Source: Prescottella equi
GTDB taxonomy: Bacteria > Actinomycetota > Actinomycetes > Mycobacteriales > Mycobacteriaceae
Length of the DNA stretch: 64,000 bases
Direction of reading: 5' to 3'
NCBI RefSeq assembly: GCF_002094305.1
Contig: NZ_LWTX01000008.1
Coordinates: 171,133-235,132, forward strand
How positions within the stretch are numbered: the stretch's first letter is position 1; each line of letters opens with the position of its first letter. The position numbers were made by a program, and so were the translations under genes. This document shows positions 36,443 to 45,548 of this stretch, in pieces. Below the pieces are notes generated by a model that saw only the letters and a list, made by a program, of their open reading frames with translations, made no database searches and was not told the origin of the DNA.

Positions 36443-37576
36443 TCAGGCGACGCTCATGGTCGGGGTGATCACGATGTTGATCGGCCGTTCCTCGGGGTGA
36501 TCGCCGCGGAGCAGTTCGATGCCGTACTCGAGGCGATCGAACCCGAGGACGTGGGTCCGCATGCGGCCGAGCGGGAAGCGGCCGGACGCGACGATACCGG
36601 CCGCCTGCTGGTACGACTGGACGCTCGACCCCCCGCACCCGATCAGCCGGATGTTCTTGAGTGTCAGCAGATCGATCGGGAAGTTCTCGATCGGCCGGGT
36701 CTTCAGTCCCGCCGACACCACCGTGCCACCGGTGCGGACGATGTCGAGGGCGTCGAGCAACGGGCCGGTCGCGTGCGGCGACGTGTCGAGCACGACGTCG
36801 AATCCGCGCCCACCGGTCGTCAGGTGCGCCGCGTCCCGCAGGTCCTCGGTCTCCACGTCGACGACGACGTCGGCACCGAACTCCTTTGCGAGATCCAGCT
36901 TGTGCCGATCCCGTGACAGTCCGGTCGCGAGGATCGTGTCGGCGCCGGCGGCCTTGGCCGCGACGACGGCCGCCAACCCACGCTGGCCGCAGCCGAGGAT
37001 CGCGATACTCGTCCCGATCGTCGTACCGGGGGTCGTCACCGCCCAGTCGATCGCGGCAGCCAACGGATTCCACAGCGTGGCGTCCAACGGGTCGGTGCTC
37101 TCCGGGAACGGGTGCAGAATCGCGTTCGGGTGGATGTAGACGTGCGTCGAATACCCGCCCCACAGCGCCGGCGCGTGCCGGGTGGGGATGTACCCGTACG
37201 CATTCGGGCGGAACGGCCAACCGGCGCAGCGGATGATCGCGCCCTCCCGGCAGGCATCGCACCGGCCGCACCCGAGGAACGGGTTGACCGCCACCCGGTC
37301 ACCGACTCGCACCCCGTCCGAGCGCGGTCCGACGCCGACGTCCTCGACGATGCCGACGATCTCGTGACCGTTGATCCGCGGGAACGGCGACACCCCGGGT
37401 TCGTATGCCGAGTGCTTCACCTCCCACGAATCGATGTCGCTGGCGCACAGCCCGTTCGCCTCGACCCGCAGTAGCGCCGCACCGGGCTCGAGGACCGGAA
37501 GCGGGAACTGCTCGAAACGCACCTCCCGCGGACCGGTCTGCACCAGCGCGGTTGCCCTCGACGGCGTGGACGCCAT
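36443..37576 (-). CDS. Zinc-dependent alcohol dehydrogenase (MDR superfamily)
   Basis: NAD(P)-dependent dehydrogenase of 377 residues. Catalytic zinc ligands are in GLCASDIDS (Cys) and NGHEIVG (His-Glu), and four Cys of the structural zinc are in GCGRCDACREGAIIRC. The Rossmann motif is GCGQRGLA. It is the last gene of the amidohydrolase operon, 2 bases after a small coupled gene. It would oxidise an alcohol or reduce a ketone/aldehyde in the catabolic pathway; substrate unknown. Confidence 0.92.
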   Translation of the reverse strand: MASTPSRATALVQTGPREVRFEQFPLPVLEPGAALLRVEANGLCASDIDSWEVKHSAYEPGVSPFPRINGHEIVGIVEDVGVGPRSDGVRVGDRVAVNPFLGCGRCDACREGAIIRCAGWPFRPNAYGYIPTRHAPALWGGYSTHVYIHPNAILHPFPESTDPLDATLWNPLAAAIDWAVTTPGTTIGTSIAILGCGQRGLAAVVAAKAAGADTILATGLSRDRHKLDLAKEFGADVVVDVETEDLRDAAHLTTGGRGFDVVLDTSPHATGPLLDALDIVRTGGTVVSAGLKTRPIENFPIDLLTLKNIRLIGCGGSSVQSYQQAAGIVASGRFPLGRMRTHVLGFDRLEYGIELLRGDHPEERPINIVITPTMSVA

Positions 37577-37578
37577 GG

Positions 37579-37842
37579 TCAGCCCTCCTCCACGAACTTG
37601 CGGGACGCGGCCGCCGCCGCGATGCGCCGGCGCACCAGATCGATCGCCTCGGCCGATGCCCCCGACGTCTCCAGATACGCCAGCTCGGCGGTGGCCTGCG
37701 TGACGACCGCGTCGAGGCGTTCGGACACGAGGTCGCGAGTGAGCAGATCCTGCTCGACCCAGTCGTCGGCCTCGATCCGCTCCTCCGCCGTCATCGGCGT
37801 GATCGGCGGCTGCTGCCACCCGAACGGGTCGGGCGAGCTCAC
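37579..37842 (-). CDS. Small uncharacterised protein in amidohydrolase operon
   Basis: Protein of 87 residues translated from a GTG that overlaps the amidohydrolase stop (GTGA). It begins SSPDPFGWQQPPITP and continues with an acidic helical stretch (EERIEADDWVEQDLLTRDLVSERLDAVV) and a basic C-terminus. I recognise no domain. Tight coupling on both sides implies it is a real gene and may be an assembly or regulatory partner of the amidohydrolase or dehydrogenase. Confidence 0.75.
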   Translation of the reverse strand: MSSPDPFGWQQPPITPMTAEERIEADDWVEQDLLTRDLVSERLDAVVTQATAELAYLETSGASAEAIDLVRRRIAAAAASRKFVEEG

Positions 37843-39002
37843 GCCTTCGCCCCCTCGTCGTAGAAGTTGAACAGCCGGCGGGCGTTGGTCTCGACGATCT
37901 TGACGACCTCGTCGTCCGGCACGTCCTGAAACCGGAATTCGGCGTGCTTGCGGCTGTTGGGCCAGTACGAGTCCGAGTGCGGGTAGTCGCATTCCCACGT
38001 GATGTTGTCGATGCCGACGACATGCCGGTTCTTCAGCCCGAAGTCGTCGTCGATGAAGCAGCCGTACATGTTCCGGAACCACAGCGTCGACGGCACCACA
38101 TCCTGCACGACGTTCTGGTAGTGGCGATGGCGCTCCCACACCGCGTCGATGCGCTCGAGCATGTAGGGCACCCAGCCGATGTTGCCCTCGGACAGCGCCA
38201 CCTTGAGATTCGGAAACTTGTGGAACACCGGCGAGAACAGCAGGTGCGAGGTCGACGACATCATGTTGGTCGCGTACAGCGAGATGGTCACGGCGTACGG
38301 GGCCTCCTCCGCCGTGGCGGGCGGGCGGCCCGAGGAGCCGAAGTGCATGCACAGCGGCATCCCGGTCTCCTGCGCGGCCGCGAAGACCGGGTCCCAGTGG
38401 TCGGTGTAGTACGACGGGAGCCCCAGCGGGACCGGATCCTCCGGGAACGTGATGCCCTTGGCGCCCTTCGCCGCGGTCCGGTGGATCTCGTCGACGCACT
38501 CCGCGATGTCCCACAGCGGCAAGATGATCACCGGGATGAAGCGGTCCGGCGCGGCGGCGCACCACTCGTCGAGGACGTAGTCGTTGTAGGCCTTGACGCT
38601 CAGCAGCGCCAACTCCATGTCGGTGCTCTCCACGGTGAAGAGAGCACCCGCGAAACGCGGGAAGGAGGGGAAACAGGTCTGCGCCCACACGCCGTCGAGG
38701 TCCATGTCGGCCAGACGCGCCTTGGGGTCGTAGCAACCCGGGATCATGTCCGAGTAGCGGACCGGTTCCATCCCGAAGTCCTCGGGATTCTTGCCCGCCA
38801 CCGCGTTGAGTCCGATCGCCGGGAAGCGCTTGCCCTGGTAGTTCCATACCTGCATGGGCGCACCGCCCGACGGCGAGGGCTCCTCGACGATGCGCGGGCC
38901 GGCCTCGAGGTATCTGGTCGGTAGGCGATCGGCCCACACGGTGGGGTGCTCGATGAGGTGGTCGTCGACCGAGACGAGCTTCATCCAAGGCTGGAGTGGC
39001 AT
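37839..39002 (-). CDS. Amidohydrolase family 2 (ACMSD-like TIM barrel)
   Basis: Metal-dependent hydrolase or decarboxylase of 387 residues. SVDDHLIE gives the first Asp-x-His metal motif, PLCMHFGSSG the barrel His, and ECDYPHSDSYWP the terminal Asp. ATG 39002 has AGGAGG upstream and lies 27 bases from the operator-like 15-mer at 39030. Members of this family break C-C or C-N bonds in ring-opened intermediates. In this window four such genes occur, which suggests one catabolic theme. Confidence 0.88.
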   Translation of the reverse strand: MPLQPWMKLVSVDDHLIEHPTVWADRLPTRYLEAGPRIVEEPSPSGGAPMQVWNYQGKRFPAIGLNAVAGKNPEDFGMEPVRYSDMIPGCYDPKARLADMDLDGVWAQTCFPSFPRFAGALFTVESTDMELALLSVKAYNDYVLDEWCAAAPDRFIPVIILPLWDIAECVDEIHRTAAKGAKGITFPEDPVPLGLPSYYTDHWDPVFAAAQETGMPLCMHFGSSGRPPATAEEAPYAVTISLYATNMMSSTSHLLFSPVFHKFPNLKVALSEGNIGWVPYMLERIDAVWERHRHYQNVVQDVVPSTLWFRNMYGCFIDDDFGLKNRHVVGIDNITWECDYPHSDSYWPNSRKHAEFRFQDVPDDEVVKIVETNARRLFNFYDEGAKA

Positions 39003-39029
39003 GGGGGTGCCTCCTGTAGAAGTCTGTAA

Positions 39030-39044
39030 CAAACGATTGTTGCA
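39030..39044. promoter_or_regulatory. Candidate TetR operator, copy A
   Basis: CAAACGATTGTTGCA, one of three copies of CAAACGNTTGTTGCA in this catabolic island. It is just upstream of the amidohydrolase-small protein-alcohol dehydrogenase operon. Confidence 0.6.
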
Positions 39045-39089
39045 AGAGATGTACGTGGTGTCCGCGGAACGAGCGGGTGGGTCTTCGGG

Positions 39090-39983
39090 TCAGAGGACGG
39101 CCGACAGGTAGCCCGGGCGGATGCGAGTCGTGTCGATGTCGGCGGGCTGCCATCCCGGTAGGAGCGAGGCGCCGTCGAGCGTGCGGACCGGACGGTCGAG
39201 CTCCACCAGCAGGCCGAGGTTGCGAGTGATCCTCCCCGTCAGCACCTTCGGGTCTCCGGTGCACAGGGCCAGTGCCGCCTCCGCGATGGTCTCCTCCGGT
39301 TCGGAGTTGCCGGTGGTGACGCCGGGCACGGTGAGCGCGTTCTCGGTGGCGATCGAATACTCCGGGGCCAGCGTGTTGACCGCGATGTTGTCGTCGTAGA
39401 GATCCATCGCGGCGCCGGTGGTGATCCGGTCGATCATCGCCTTGGTGCCGCCGTACAGGCACGCACCGAACGTCGAGTTCGGGGCGAACGGCGGACCCTT
39501 GCGCGGCCCCGCCTGGGTCGACGAGATGCTCAGGATCCACCCGGCCCCCCGCTGCCGCATGCCGGGCACCGCCGCGGTCGCCAGGTCCCACCCGGCCCAG
39601 ACGTTCGTCTCCACGGAATCGTAGAAGGACTCCCGAGTCATCTCGCCGTACAACTGGTCGAAGTGCCGTGTGGCCGCGGCGTTGTTGACGAGGATGTCGA
39701 CCGGCGCACCGAAAACCTTTTCGGCGTGGGCAATCACCGACGCGCGGTCGCCGTCCGGATCGCCGAGGTCGAACACCAGAGGCTGCGCGGTGCCGCCGTC
39801 GGCTCGGATCTGCGCGACGGTCTCCTCGAGCGACCCCTGCAGACGACCGTCGCCGGCCCGCATGGAACGTGACACGGCCAGCACGCGGATGCCGTCGGCG
39901 GCGAACCGCCGTGCGATGGCCCGGCCGATGCCGCGACTGGCGCCGGTGACGACGGCGACGTGCGGAATATCGTTGTCGCTCAT
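39090..39983 (-). CDS. Short-chain dehydrogenase/reductase
   Basis: Oxidoreductase of 297 residues. TGASRGIGRAIA is the cofactor-binding glycine motif and NNAAA the structural motif. The active-site Tyr-x-x-x-Lys is YGGTK, with SISSTQAG supplying Ser. The ATG overlaps the DUF35 stop (ATGA). A sister SDR at 61210 has similar features, including the insertion after the glycine motif (VSRSMRAGDGRLQGSLEETV here), so the two probably act on related hydroxyacyl compounds. Confidence 0.9.
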   Translation of the reverse strand: MSDNDIPHVAVVTGASRGIGRAIARRFAADGIRVLAVSRSMRAGDGRLQGSLEETVAQIRADGGTAQPLVFDLGDPDGDRASVIAHAEKVFGAPVDILVNNAAATRHFDQLYGEMTRESFYDSVETNVWAGWDLATAAVPGMRQRGAGWILSISSTQAGPRKGPPFAPNSTFGACLYGGTKAMIDRITTGAAMDLYDDNIAVNTLAPEYSIATENALTVPGVTTGNSEPEETIAEAALALCTGDPKVLTGRITRNLGLLVELDRPVRTLDGASLLPGWQPADIDTTRIRPGYLSAVL

Positions 39984-40432
39984 CCGTTCATCCCCGAGTG
40001 AGCAGGCGCGAAGTACGGCAGTACGACGCCGTCTTCGATCTCGTGGAACTCCACCGCGACAGGCATGTCGATCCGGACGTCGGCGGGCGCGCACCCGATG
40101 ATGTTCGACACCATGTGGTAGCCCTCGTCGAGCTCGACGATGACCACCACGTAGGGGCTCGTGAAGGCCGGCGTCTGCGGCCTGGTCACCTCGGTGTAGC
40201 TGTAGACGGTGCCGCGACCGGAGCCGACCTGCCACTCGAGGCTGTCCGCCCCGCAGCCGCGGCACAGCTTGTTCGGGTCGAACTCGGCGTGTCCACACGC
40301 CGTGCAGCGCTGGTACCGCAACTCTCCCGCGACGCATCCGTCCCAGAACGGCTTCGACAGGACGGTGGGCTCGGGCAGTGGAATTCCCGCCCGCTGGGGC
40401 GCCAGTAAGGTCGTGATGGTGTTTTCGCTCAT
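39980..40432 (-). CDS. Zn-ribbon/OB-fold protein (DUF35), partner of Ltp
   Basis: Protein of 150 residues with an N-terminal rubredoxin-like zinc ribbon (CTACGHAEFDPNKLCRGCG) and an OB-fold (GTVYSYTEVTRP onward). DUF35 proteins bind thiolase-fold Ltp proteins; in steroid side-chain degradation the Ltp2-ChsH2(DUF35) complex is a retro-aldolase releasing propionyl-CoA. It is coupled by ATGA overlaps to the Ltp gene before it and the SDR after it. Confidence 0.9.
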   Translation of the reverse strand: MSENTITTLLAPQRAGIPLPEPTVLSKPFWDGCVAGELRYQRCTACGHAEFDPNKLCRGCGADSLEWQVGSGRGTVYSYTEVTRPQTPAFTSPYVVVIVELDEGYHMVSNIIGCAPADVRIDMPVAVEFHEIEDGVVLPYFAPAHSGMNG

Positions 40433-41595
40433 GGTCGTTCACTTCCCAGTAGCAGGACGTCGGTGAAGAAGGCGCCGGCTCCGCCGTTGCTGCAGAGCAC
40501 CACCTGGGCGTCGTCGACCTGATTGGTCTCGCAGACGCCCTGGAGTTGGTGCACGCCCCGCGCGATGCGTTGGGTGAGCTGCACGATGCCGCCGCCGTGG
40601 CTGTAGGACATCAGTCCGCCGTCGGTCGTCATGGGCAGCCGCGGGTCGTCCCCGGTGACGTTCTCGACGACCCACTCACCGCCCTCACCGTCACCGCAGA
40701 AGCCGAAAGCCTCGAACTGGCGGATGATCTCGAACGAGAACGGGTCGTACAGTTCGGCCACGTCGACGTCGGCGGGCGTGAGGCCGGCCATCGCGAACGA
40801 GGTGCGGGCAGCCCGCCGCCCGACGTAGCCGTTGGGGATGTCCGACGAGCGGCTGCCGAGATCCCAGCTGGGTGCGTGCTGGTACGAGGGCCCCATGTGG
40901 TCGAGTCCGCCGCCGAGGACGTAGACGGGCTTGCCGGGCAGGTCCTTCGCGCGCTCGGCGGTGGTGACGACGAGTGCGCAACCGCCCTCCGAGGTCATTG
41001 CGCAGTCGAGCAGGTGGAACGGGTCGGCGATCATTCGCGACGCCAGGATGTCGTCGACGGTGAAGGGACCGCGGCCGTAGTAGATCGCATCGGGATTGAT
41101 GTTGCCGTTGTTGCGGATCCGGGCCGCCACCGCCGCCATCTGCTCGGACGTCGTACCGTGCCGATGCATGTGCCGCCGAGCAATGAGGGCGAATTCCGAG
41201 GCCGTGTACAGGCCGAAGGGGGCGACGAACTCGTTGGACGGTCGCGTCCACGGGGCGGTGGATTCGCGTTCGGTGTACCGGCCGGCCTCCCCGTCGGCGA
41301 CCAGCACGGTCTCGCACAGCCCGGCCGCCACGACACTCGCGGCATGCAGCACGCCGGTGATACCGCCCGGGTTGTTCGCGTTCCACACCGGGCCCAGGCC
41401 CAGTGCGTAGATGAGCTGGGGCGCGGTCTTGCTGTACACGCCGTCGATCGTGGTGGGGTCGATACCGGACTGGGCGATGACGCCCCGCGCCGCGTCGAGA
41501 CTGATGGTGAAGCTGTTGTGGCCTTCCAACACCCGGGCCTGTTCGGTGTTGTAGGCGGCGACGATCACCACGTCGCGGAAGGGATGTGCACTCAC
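40429..41595 (-). CDS. Thiolase-fold lipid-transfer protein (Ltp/SCP-X type)
   Basis: Protein of 388 residues from a GTG with AGGAG upstream. It belongs to the non-classical thiolase group: GYVGRRAART, DVAELYDPFSFEIIRQFEAFGFC and SYSHGGGIVQLTQRI mark the active-site region, but the N-terminal nucleophilic Cys of true thiolases is replaced around ASVVAAGLCETVLV. Ltp proteins with a DUF35 partner catalyse retro-aldol cleavage of hydroxyacyl-CoA side chains. Hence a C-C cleaving role at the end of a side-chain or ring-degradation cycle is likely. Confidence 0.88.
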   Translation of the reverse strand: MSAHPFRDVVIVAAYNTEQARVLEGHNSFTISLDAARGVIAQSGIDPTTIDGVYSKTAPQLIYALGLGPVWNANNPGGITGVLHAASVVAAGLCETVLVADGEAGRYTERESTAPWTRPSNEFVAPFGLYTASEFALIARRHMHRHGTTSEQMAAVAARIRNNGNINPDAIYYGRGPFTVDDILASRMIADPFHLLDCAMTSEGGCALVVTTAERAKDLPGKPVYVLGGGLDHMGPSYQHAPSWDLGSRSSDIPNGYVGRRAARTSFAMAGLTPADVDVAELYDPFSFEIIRQFEAFGFCGDGEGGEWVVENVTGDDPRLPMTTDGGLMSYSHGGGIVQLTQRIARGVHQLQGVCETNQVDDAQVVLCSNGGAGAFFTDVLLLGSERP

Positions 41596-41616
41596 ATCGA
41601 GTACTCCTGTCGAGTG

Positions 41617-44016
41617 TCAGAGATGTAGGGGACGGTCGCCGATCACATTGCTGTCGCGCAGATCTTCGAGGTGGGCTGCATCGAGCCCGGCCAGCGCGGT
41701 GAGCACCTCGTCGTTGTGCTGTCCCAGCATCGGGGCGGCCGTCGTGAACGCCGGTTCCGGGCGCGCCGCGAACACCGCGGGAAGGCCGGGGATCTCGAGC
41801 GGCCCGAACACCGGATGGTCGACCTTCTCCGCGAATCCGCGGTGCCGGGCCTGCGGGTTCTCGAGGATCCGGCTCGGATCGACCACACGCGCGGCCGGGA
41901 CGCCCCGTGCAGTCAGCGCGGCCGCGAGTTCGTCGACGTCGCGCCCTGCACAGAACTCGGTGAGCAACTCGTCGAGGCGATCGTGATGCCGGCGACGGCC
42001 GTCCGCGGTGTCGAAGTCGGCGTCGAGCACACTGTCCGGCAGGTCGAGCACGGCGGTGATCGCGGTCCACTGCGCGTCGTCGTGGGCTGCGAGCGCGAGC
42101 CAGTCGTCCGCTCCGCCCGCACACCGGTACACGCCCTGAGGCGCGGAGTCCGGACCGCGGTTGCCGTCACGGGAGAGCGATTTTCCGTTGGCGCTGTACT
42201 CGATCACCATCTCGGCGGCCACGTTCAACGCGCTCTCGACCATCGGCACCTCGACGAAACAGCCCCGGCCCTCGGCCCGCGCGTATTCGAGGGCCGACAG
42301 GGTCGCGACCACGGCGTGCAGCCCCGCGACCGGATCGCACGGACCCTTGAGGACCATCGGGCTGCCGTCGCGGTAGCCGGTCATCCACGACAGGCCCGTC
42401 GCCTGCTCCATCGTCTGCGCGAACCCGGTGCGATCCCGCCACGGACCGGACAGACCGAAGGCCGGCATCCGCACGAACACCACGGCCGGATTCGTCTCGC
42501 GCAGCCGATCCCACGTGAGCCCGAAATTGTCGAGCACGCGGGGCGAGAAGTTCTCGATCACGACGTCCGCGTGGCGAACCATCTCCAGCAGGACGTCGAC
42601 GCCCTCGGGGCGGCTCAAATCGAGTGTCACACCGAGTTTGCCGGCATTCGCGCCCTGGTACACGCCGCCCGCCTCCCACCAGGCCGCCTCGCCCGGAGAT
42701 CTGGTCGAGGTGAACCGCATGCCGTCCGGCCGTTGTACCGACTCGACCTTGATCACCTCGGCGCCCATCCCGGCGAGTACCTGGGTCGCGGCAGGGCCCG
42801 CCCAGAACGCGGTGAGATCGAGAATCCTGATGCCGGCCAGTGGTGCAGCGTCCGCGTCGCCGAGCGGCCTGTCCGGCTGTACCCGTGGCGTCCACGGCTC
42901 TGCGCCGTCGTGCTCGCCCACGAGTGGCGCGCGGCCGACAGCACCGGGCACCACGGAGTCGACGAGGTACGGCCGTCGCGGCTGGACGAAACCCGCGGGG
43001 TTCTCGACGAACACGCCGCGCTCGGCGAAGTGCGCGTTCTCCGTGACAGTCTCCGGCGTTCCGATCGGCGACACGGGAATTCGCATGGCACCGGCTATCT
43101 CGTCGATCGCGTCGGCCGGCATGGTCGACGTCCAGGACTCGATCATCGACTGGAAGTCCGCGTAGCGTTCCTGGCGTCGGCGCACATCGACGATCGAGTC
43201 GTCGGCCAGTAACTCGGCCCGGTCGATCATGATCAGGAAATCCTGGAACATCTGAGCGGTGATCGTGCAGAAGCCGATGTAACCGTCGAGACATCGCTCG
43301 ACAGAAGGGATCTCCACCGTCCGGGCCGTGCGGCGGCCCGGCGCTCCGGACAGCGTCGCCGTCACCGGGTGGTAAAGAGCCATTGCGATGCACATGGATT
43401 CGAGCATCGACAGATCGGCCCACTCACCGCCGCGGCCACGACGTCGCGTTCCGACGCACAGGCCGAGTGCCGTCGCCGCCGCGTACGATCCGGCGATCCA
43501 CTCACCGAGGCGGCCACCGGCCTGCAGCGGTTCCCGCCCCTCCGGCCCACGAATCGCCAGTGAACCCGCGAGGGCCTGGAGTGTGAAGTCGGTGGCGGGC
43601 AGGCCGGCCCACGGTCCGGTTCTCCCGAACGGTGTGATCGACAAGATGTCCACACCGGGCGTGGTCGAGCGGATCAGCTCGATGTCGTCCATCGTCAGCT
43701 CGCCGGACTCGACCACGAGATCGGCGCCCGCGACGAACTCGCGCACATGCTCGTCCCGTACCGTCCCCCGGATCGAACGCTTACCGGCGGCGAGGTACTG
43801 GAACAGCGCGCCGTCGGTCTGTCCGCGGTCGCGGTTCCTGCGCCGTAACGAATCCCCGGCCGGATCGCTCTCGATCTTCACGACATCGGCGCCCGCGTCG
43901 ACGAGCATCTTGGTGCAGTACGGTCCCGCGATTCCCGTCGTGAAGTCGACCACCCGGAAATCGGCGAGCAACGATTGCGGTGCGTTCTGCTGTTGCACTG
44001 TCTTCGGCTGTTGCAC
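41617..44016 (-). CDS. Double CaiB/BaiF CoA-transferase (two fused domains)
   Basis: Protein of 799 residues, about twice the usual length. Two complete class III CoA-transferase domains can be seen: residues about 15-385 (VVDFTTGIAGPYCTKMLVDAGADVVKIES) and about 398-795 (ILDLTAFWAGPAATQVLAGMGAEVIKVES). The second keeps the catalytic Asp in GPCDPVAGLHA; the first has LGEWIAGSYA at the same place, with Glu. The GTG start has AGAGGAG upstream. It would move CoA between an acyl donor and the pathway acid. Confidence 0.9.
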   Translation of the reverse strand: MQQPKTVQQQNAPQSLLADFRVVDFTTGIAGPYCTKMLVDAGADVVKIESDPAGDSLRRRNRDRGQTDGALFQYLAAGKRSIRGTVRDEHVREFVAGADLVVESGELTMDDIELIRSTTPGVDILSITPFGRTGPWAGLPATDFTLQALAGSLAIRGPEGREPLQAGGRLGEWIAGSYAAATALGLCVGTRRRGRGGEWADLSMLESMCIAMALYHPVTATLSGAPGRRTARTVEIPSVERCLDGYIGFCTITAQMFQDFLIMIDRAELLADDSIVDVRRRQERYADFQSMIESWTSTMPADAIDEIAGAMRIPVSPIGTPETVTENAHFAERGVFVENPAGFVQPRRPYLVDSVVPGAVGRAPLVGEHDGAEPWTPRVQPDRPLGDADAAPLAGIRILDLTAFWAGPAATQVLAGMGAEVIKVESVQRPDGMRFTSTRSPGEAAWWEAGGVYQGANAGKLGVTLDLSRPEGVDVLLEMVRHADVVIENFSPRVLDNFGLTWDRLRETNPAVVFVRMPAFGLSGPWRDRTGFAQTMEQATGLSWMTGYRDGSPMVLKGPCDPVAGLHAVVATLSALEYARAEGRGCFVEVPMVESALNVAAEMVIEYSANGKSLSRDGNRGPDSAPQGVYRCAGGADDWLALAAHDDAQWTAITAVLDLPDSVLDADFDTADGRRRHHDRLDELLTEFCAGRDVDELAAALTARGVPAARVVDPSRILENPQARHRGFAEKVDHPVFGPLEIPGLPAVFAARPEPAFTTAAPMLGQHNDEVLTALAGLDAAHLEDLRDSNVIGDRPLHL

Positions 44017-44037
44017 TGTGGCTCCTCTCGATCTCGG

Positions 44038-45540
44038 TCAGACAGTGGCGGGCACGAACTCGTCGCGCAGGACGCGTCGCAGGACCTTGCCCAGGTCGTT
44101 GCGCGGCAGGTCCGTTCGGAACTCGACGAACGCCGGTACGCGGGACGACCGCAGTCTGGCGCCCACCCAGGCGCGAATCTCGTCCGCGGTGAGCACACCT
44201 TCCGGACGCGGCACGACGGCGGCGACGACGATCTCGCCCCACTGGTCGTCCGGGACGCCGTACACGACGACGTCCTCGACCGAGGGATGCTCGCCGATCA
44301 CGTCCTCGATCTCGCCGGGTGACAGGTTCTCCCCGCCACGGACGATCACGTCGTCGAGGCGCCCCTCGACGTAGACGTATCCCCCGTCGTCGATCCAGCC
44401 GCCGTCGCGGGTCCGGAACCATCCGTCGGAGTCGAGCAGCGAGGCACCGGAGTACTCCCCCGACACCTGCGCGCCCCGCACCCACAGCTCGCCGCGCTCA
44501 CCCGGCGCAACGTCGCGTCCGGCGTCGTCGCGCACCACGATCTCGACGTCCGGAACCGGTAGGCCGACCGACCCCAGCCGTCGCTGGACGTCAGGGTCCG
44601 AGGACGAGACTGCGGCACGGTGCTCGGCAGGTCCGAGAACGGCTACGGAGGAGGAGGTTTCGGTGAGACCGTAGCCGTTGACGAAGTCGACGTCCGGCAG
44701 CAGTCCGAGGGCCCGCTCGATGACGGGCAGCGGCATGCGGCCTCCGCCGTAGGACAGGTGACGCAGCGACGGGAGGCCGCCCCCGTCCTCGGTCAGCACG
44801 TCCACGATGCGGGCGAGCATCGTCGGCACGACCATTGCGTGGGTGATCTCCTGCTCGCGCACGAGGCGCACCCATTCGCGTTCGTCGAAGTTCGGCATCT
44901 GCACGATCCGGCGGCCGCTGTAGAGACCTGTGAGCAGTCCTGCGACACCTGCGATGTGGTAGGGCGGGACGCTGACGAGGGCGGCCTCGTCGGGCCCCGC
45001 GCCGAACAGCTCGGTGCCGCCGAGTACGTACGACACCAGGTGCCGGTGACGCAGGATGGCGATCTTCGGCGGGCCGGTGGTCCCACTGGTGTGCAGGAGG
45101 ACTGCCGGGGCCTCCGGGTCCTGGTCGGCCGGCGGAATCTCGGCCGCGACCGCGGCGCCGAGCCTCTCGACCAGCACCCCGGGCTCGACGGTCTCGACGC
45201 CGTCCACCCCGCCTCCGATCCGGGCGACGGCGCCGTCCGCGACCAGGAGGGCCGGCGCCCGACCCGCCACGAGCCCACGGAGCGGCTCGTCGGCCAGTCG
45301 GTAGCTGATCGGTGCGAACGGGATTCCGGCCCACGCCGCGCCGAACAGTGCGATCGGGAAGGCCGCCCCGGCGGTCGCGCCGTACAGCACCGTCTGCGCG
45401 GTGGTGTCGGCACGGTCGGCTGCGAACCTGCGGGCCAACTCGAGCAGGCGGCTGTAGCTGAGCCCGTCGCGCTTGTCCCCGATGGCGATTCGGTCGCCGT
45501 CCGCATCGGCGGCGATCTCCAGCAGTGTCAGGATGTTCAT
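44038..45540 (-). CDS. AMP-dependent acyl-CoA synthetase
   Basis: Ligase of 500 residues activating a carboxylic acid through an acyl-AMP. P-loop LLHTSGTTGPPK, GYGLTETSS, and the YVEGRLDDVIVRGGENLSPGEIED hinge are intact; the C-terminal catalytic Lys is in LPRNDLGKVLRR. It follows a small gene by 8 bases and precedes the double CoA-transferase by 21. It is not a long-chain FadD15 type; members of this group activate aromatic, alicyclic or branched acids. Confidence 0.92.
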   Translation of the reverse strand: MNILTLLEIAADADGDRIAIGDKRDGLSYSRLLELARRFAADRADTTAQTVLYGATAGAAFPIALFGAAWAGIPFAPISYRLADEPLRGLVAGRAPALLVADGAVARIGGGVDGVETVEPGVLVERLGAAVAAEIPPADQDPEAPAVLLHTSGTTGPPKIAILRHRHLVSYVLGGTELFGAGPDEAALVSVPPYHIAGVAGLLTGLYSGRRIVQMPNFDEREWVRLVREQEITHAMVVPTMLARIVDVLTEDGGGLPSLRHLSYGGGRMPLPVIERALGLLPDVDFVNGYGLTETSSSVAVLGPAEHRAAVSSSDPDVQRRLGSVGLPVPDVEIVVRDDAGRDVAPGERGELWVRGAQVSGEYSGASLLDSDGWFRTRDGGWIDDGGYVYVEGRLDDVIVRGGENLSPGEIEDVIGEHPSVEDVVVYGVPDDQWGEIVVAAVVPRPEGVLTADEIRAWVGARLRSSRVPAFVEFRTDLPRNDLGKVLRRVLRDEFVPATV

Positions 45541-45548
45541 CGTCTTCC

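Noticed and set aside
43985..44016. Repeated GTTGCACTGT before the double CoA-transferase
   Set aside because: The copies encode VQQ and VQQQ at the protein N-terminus, so codon repetition explains them; they do not form a palindrome.
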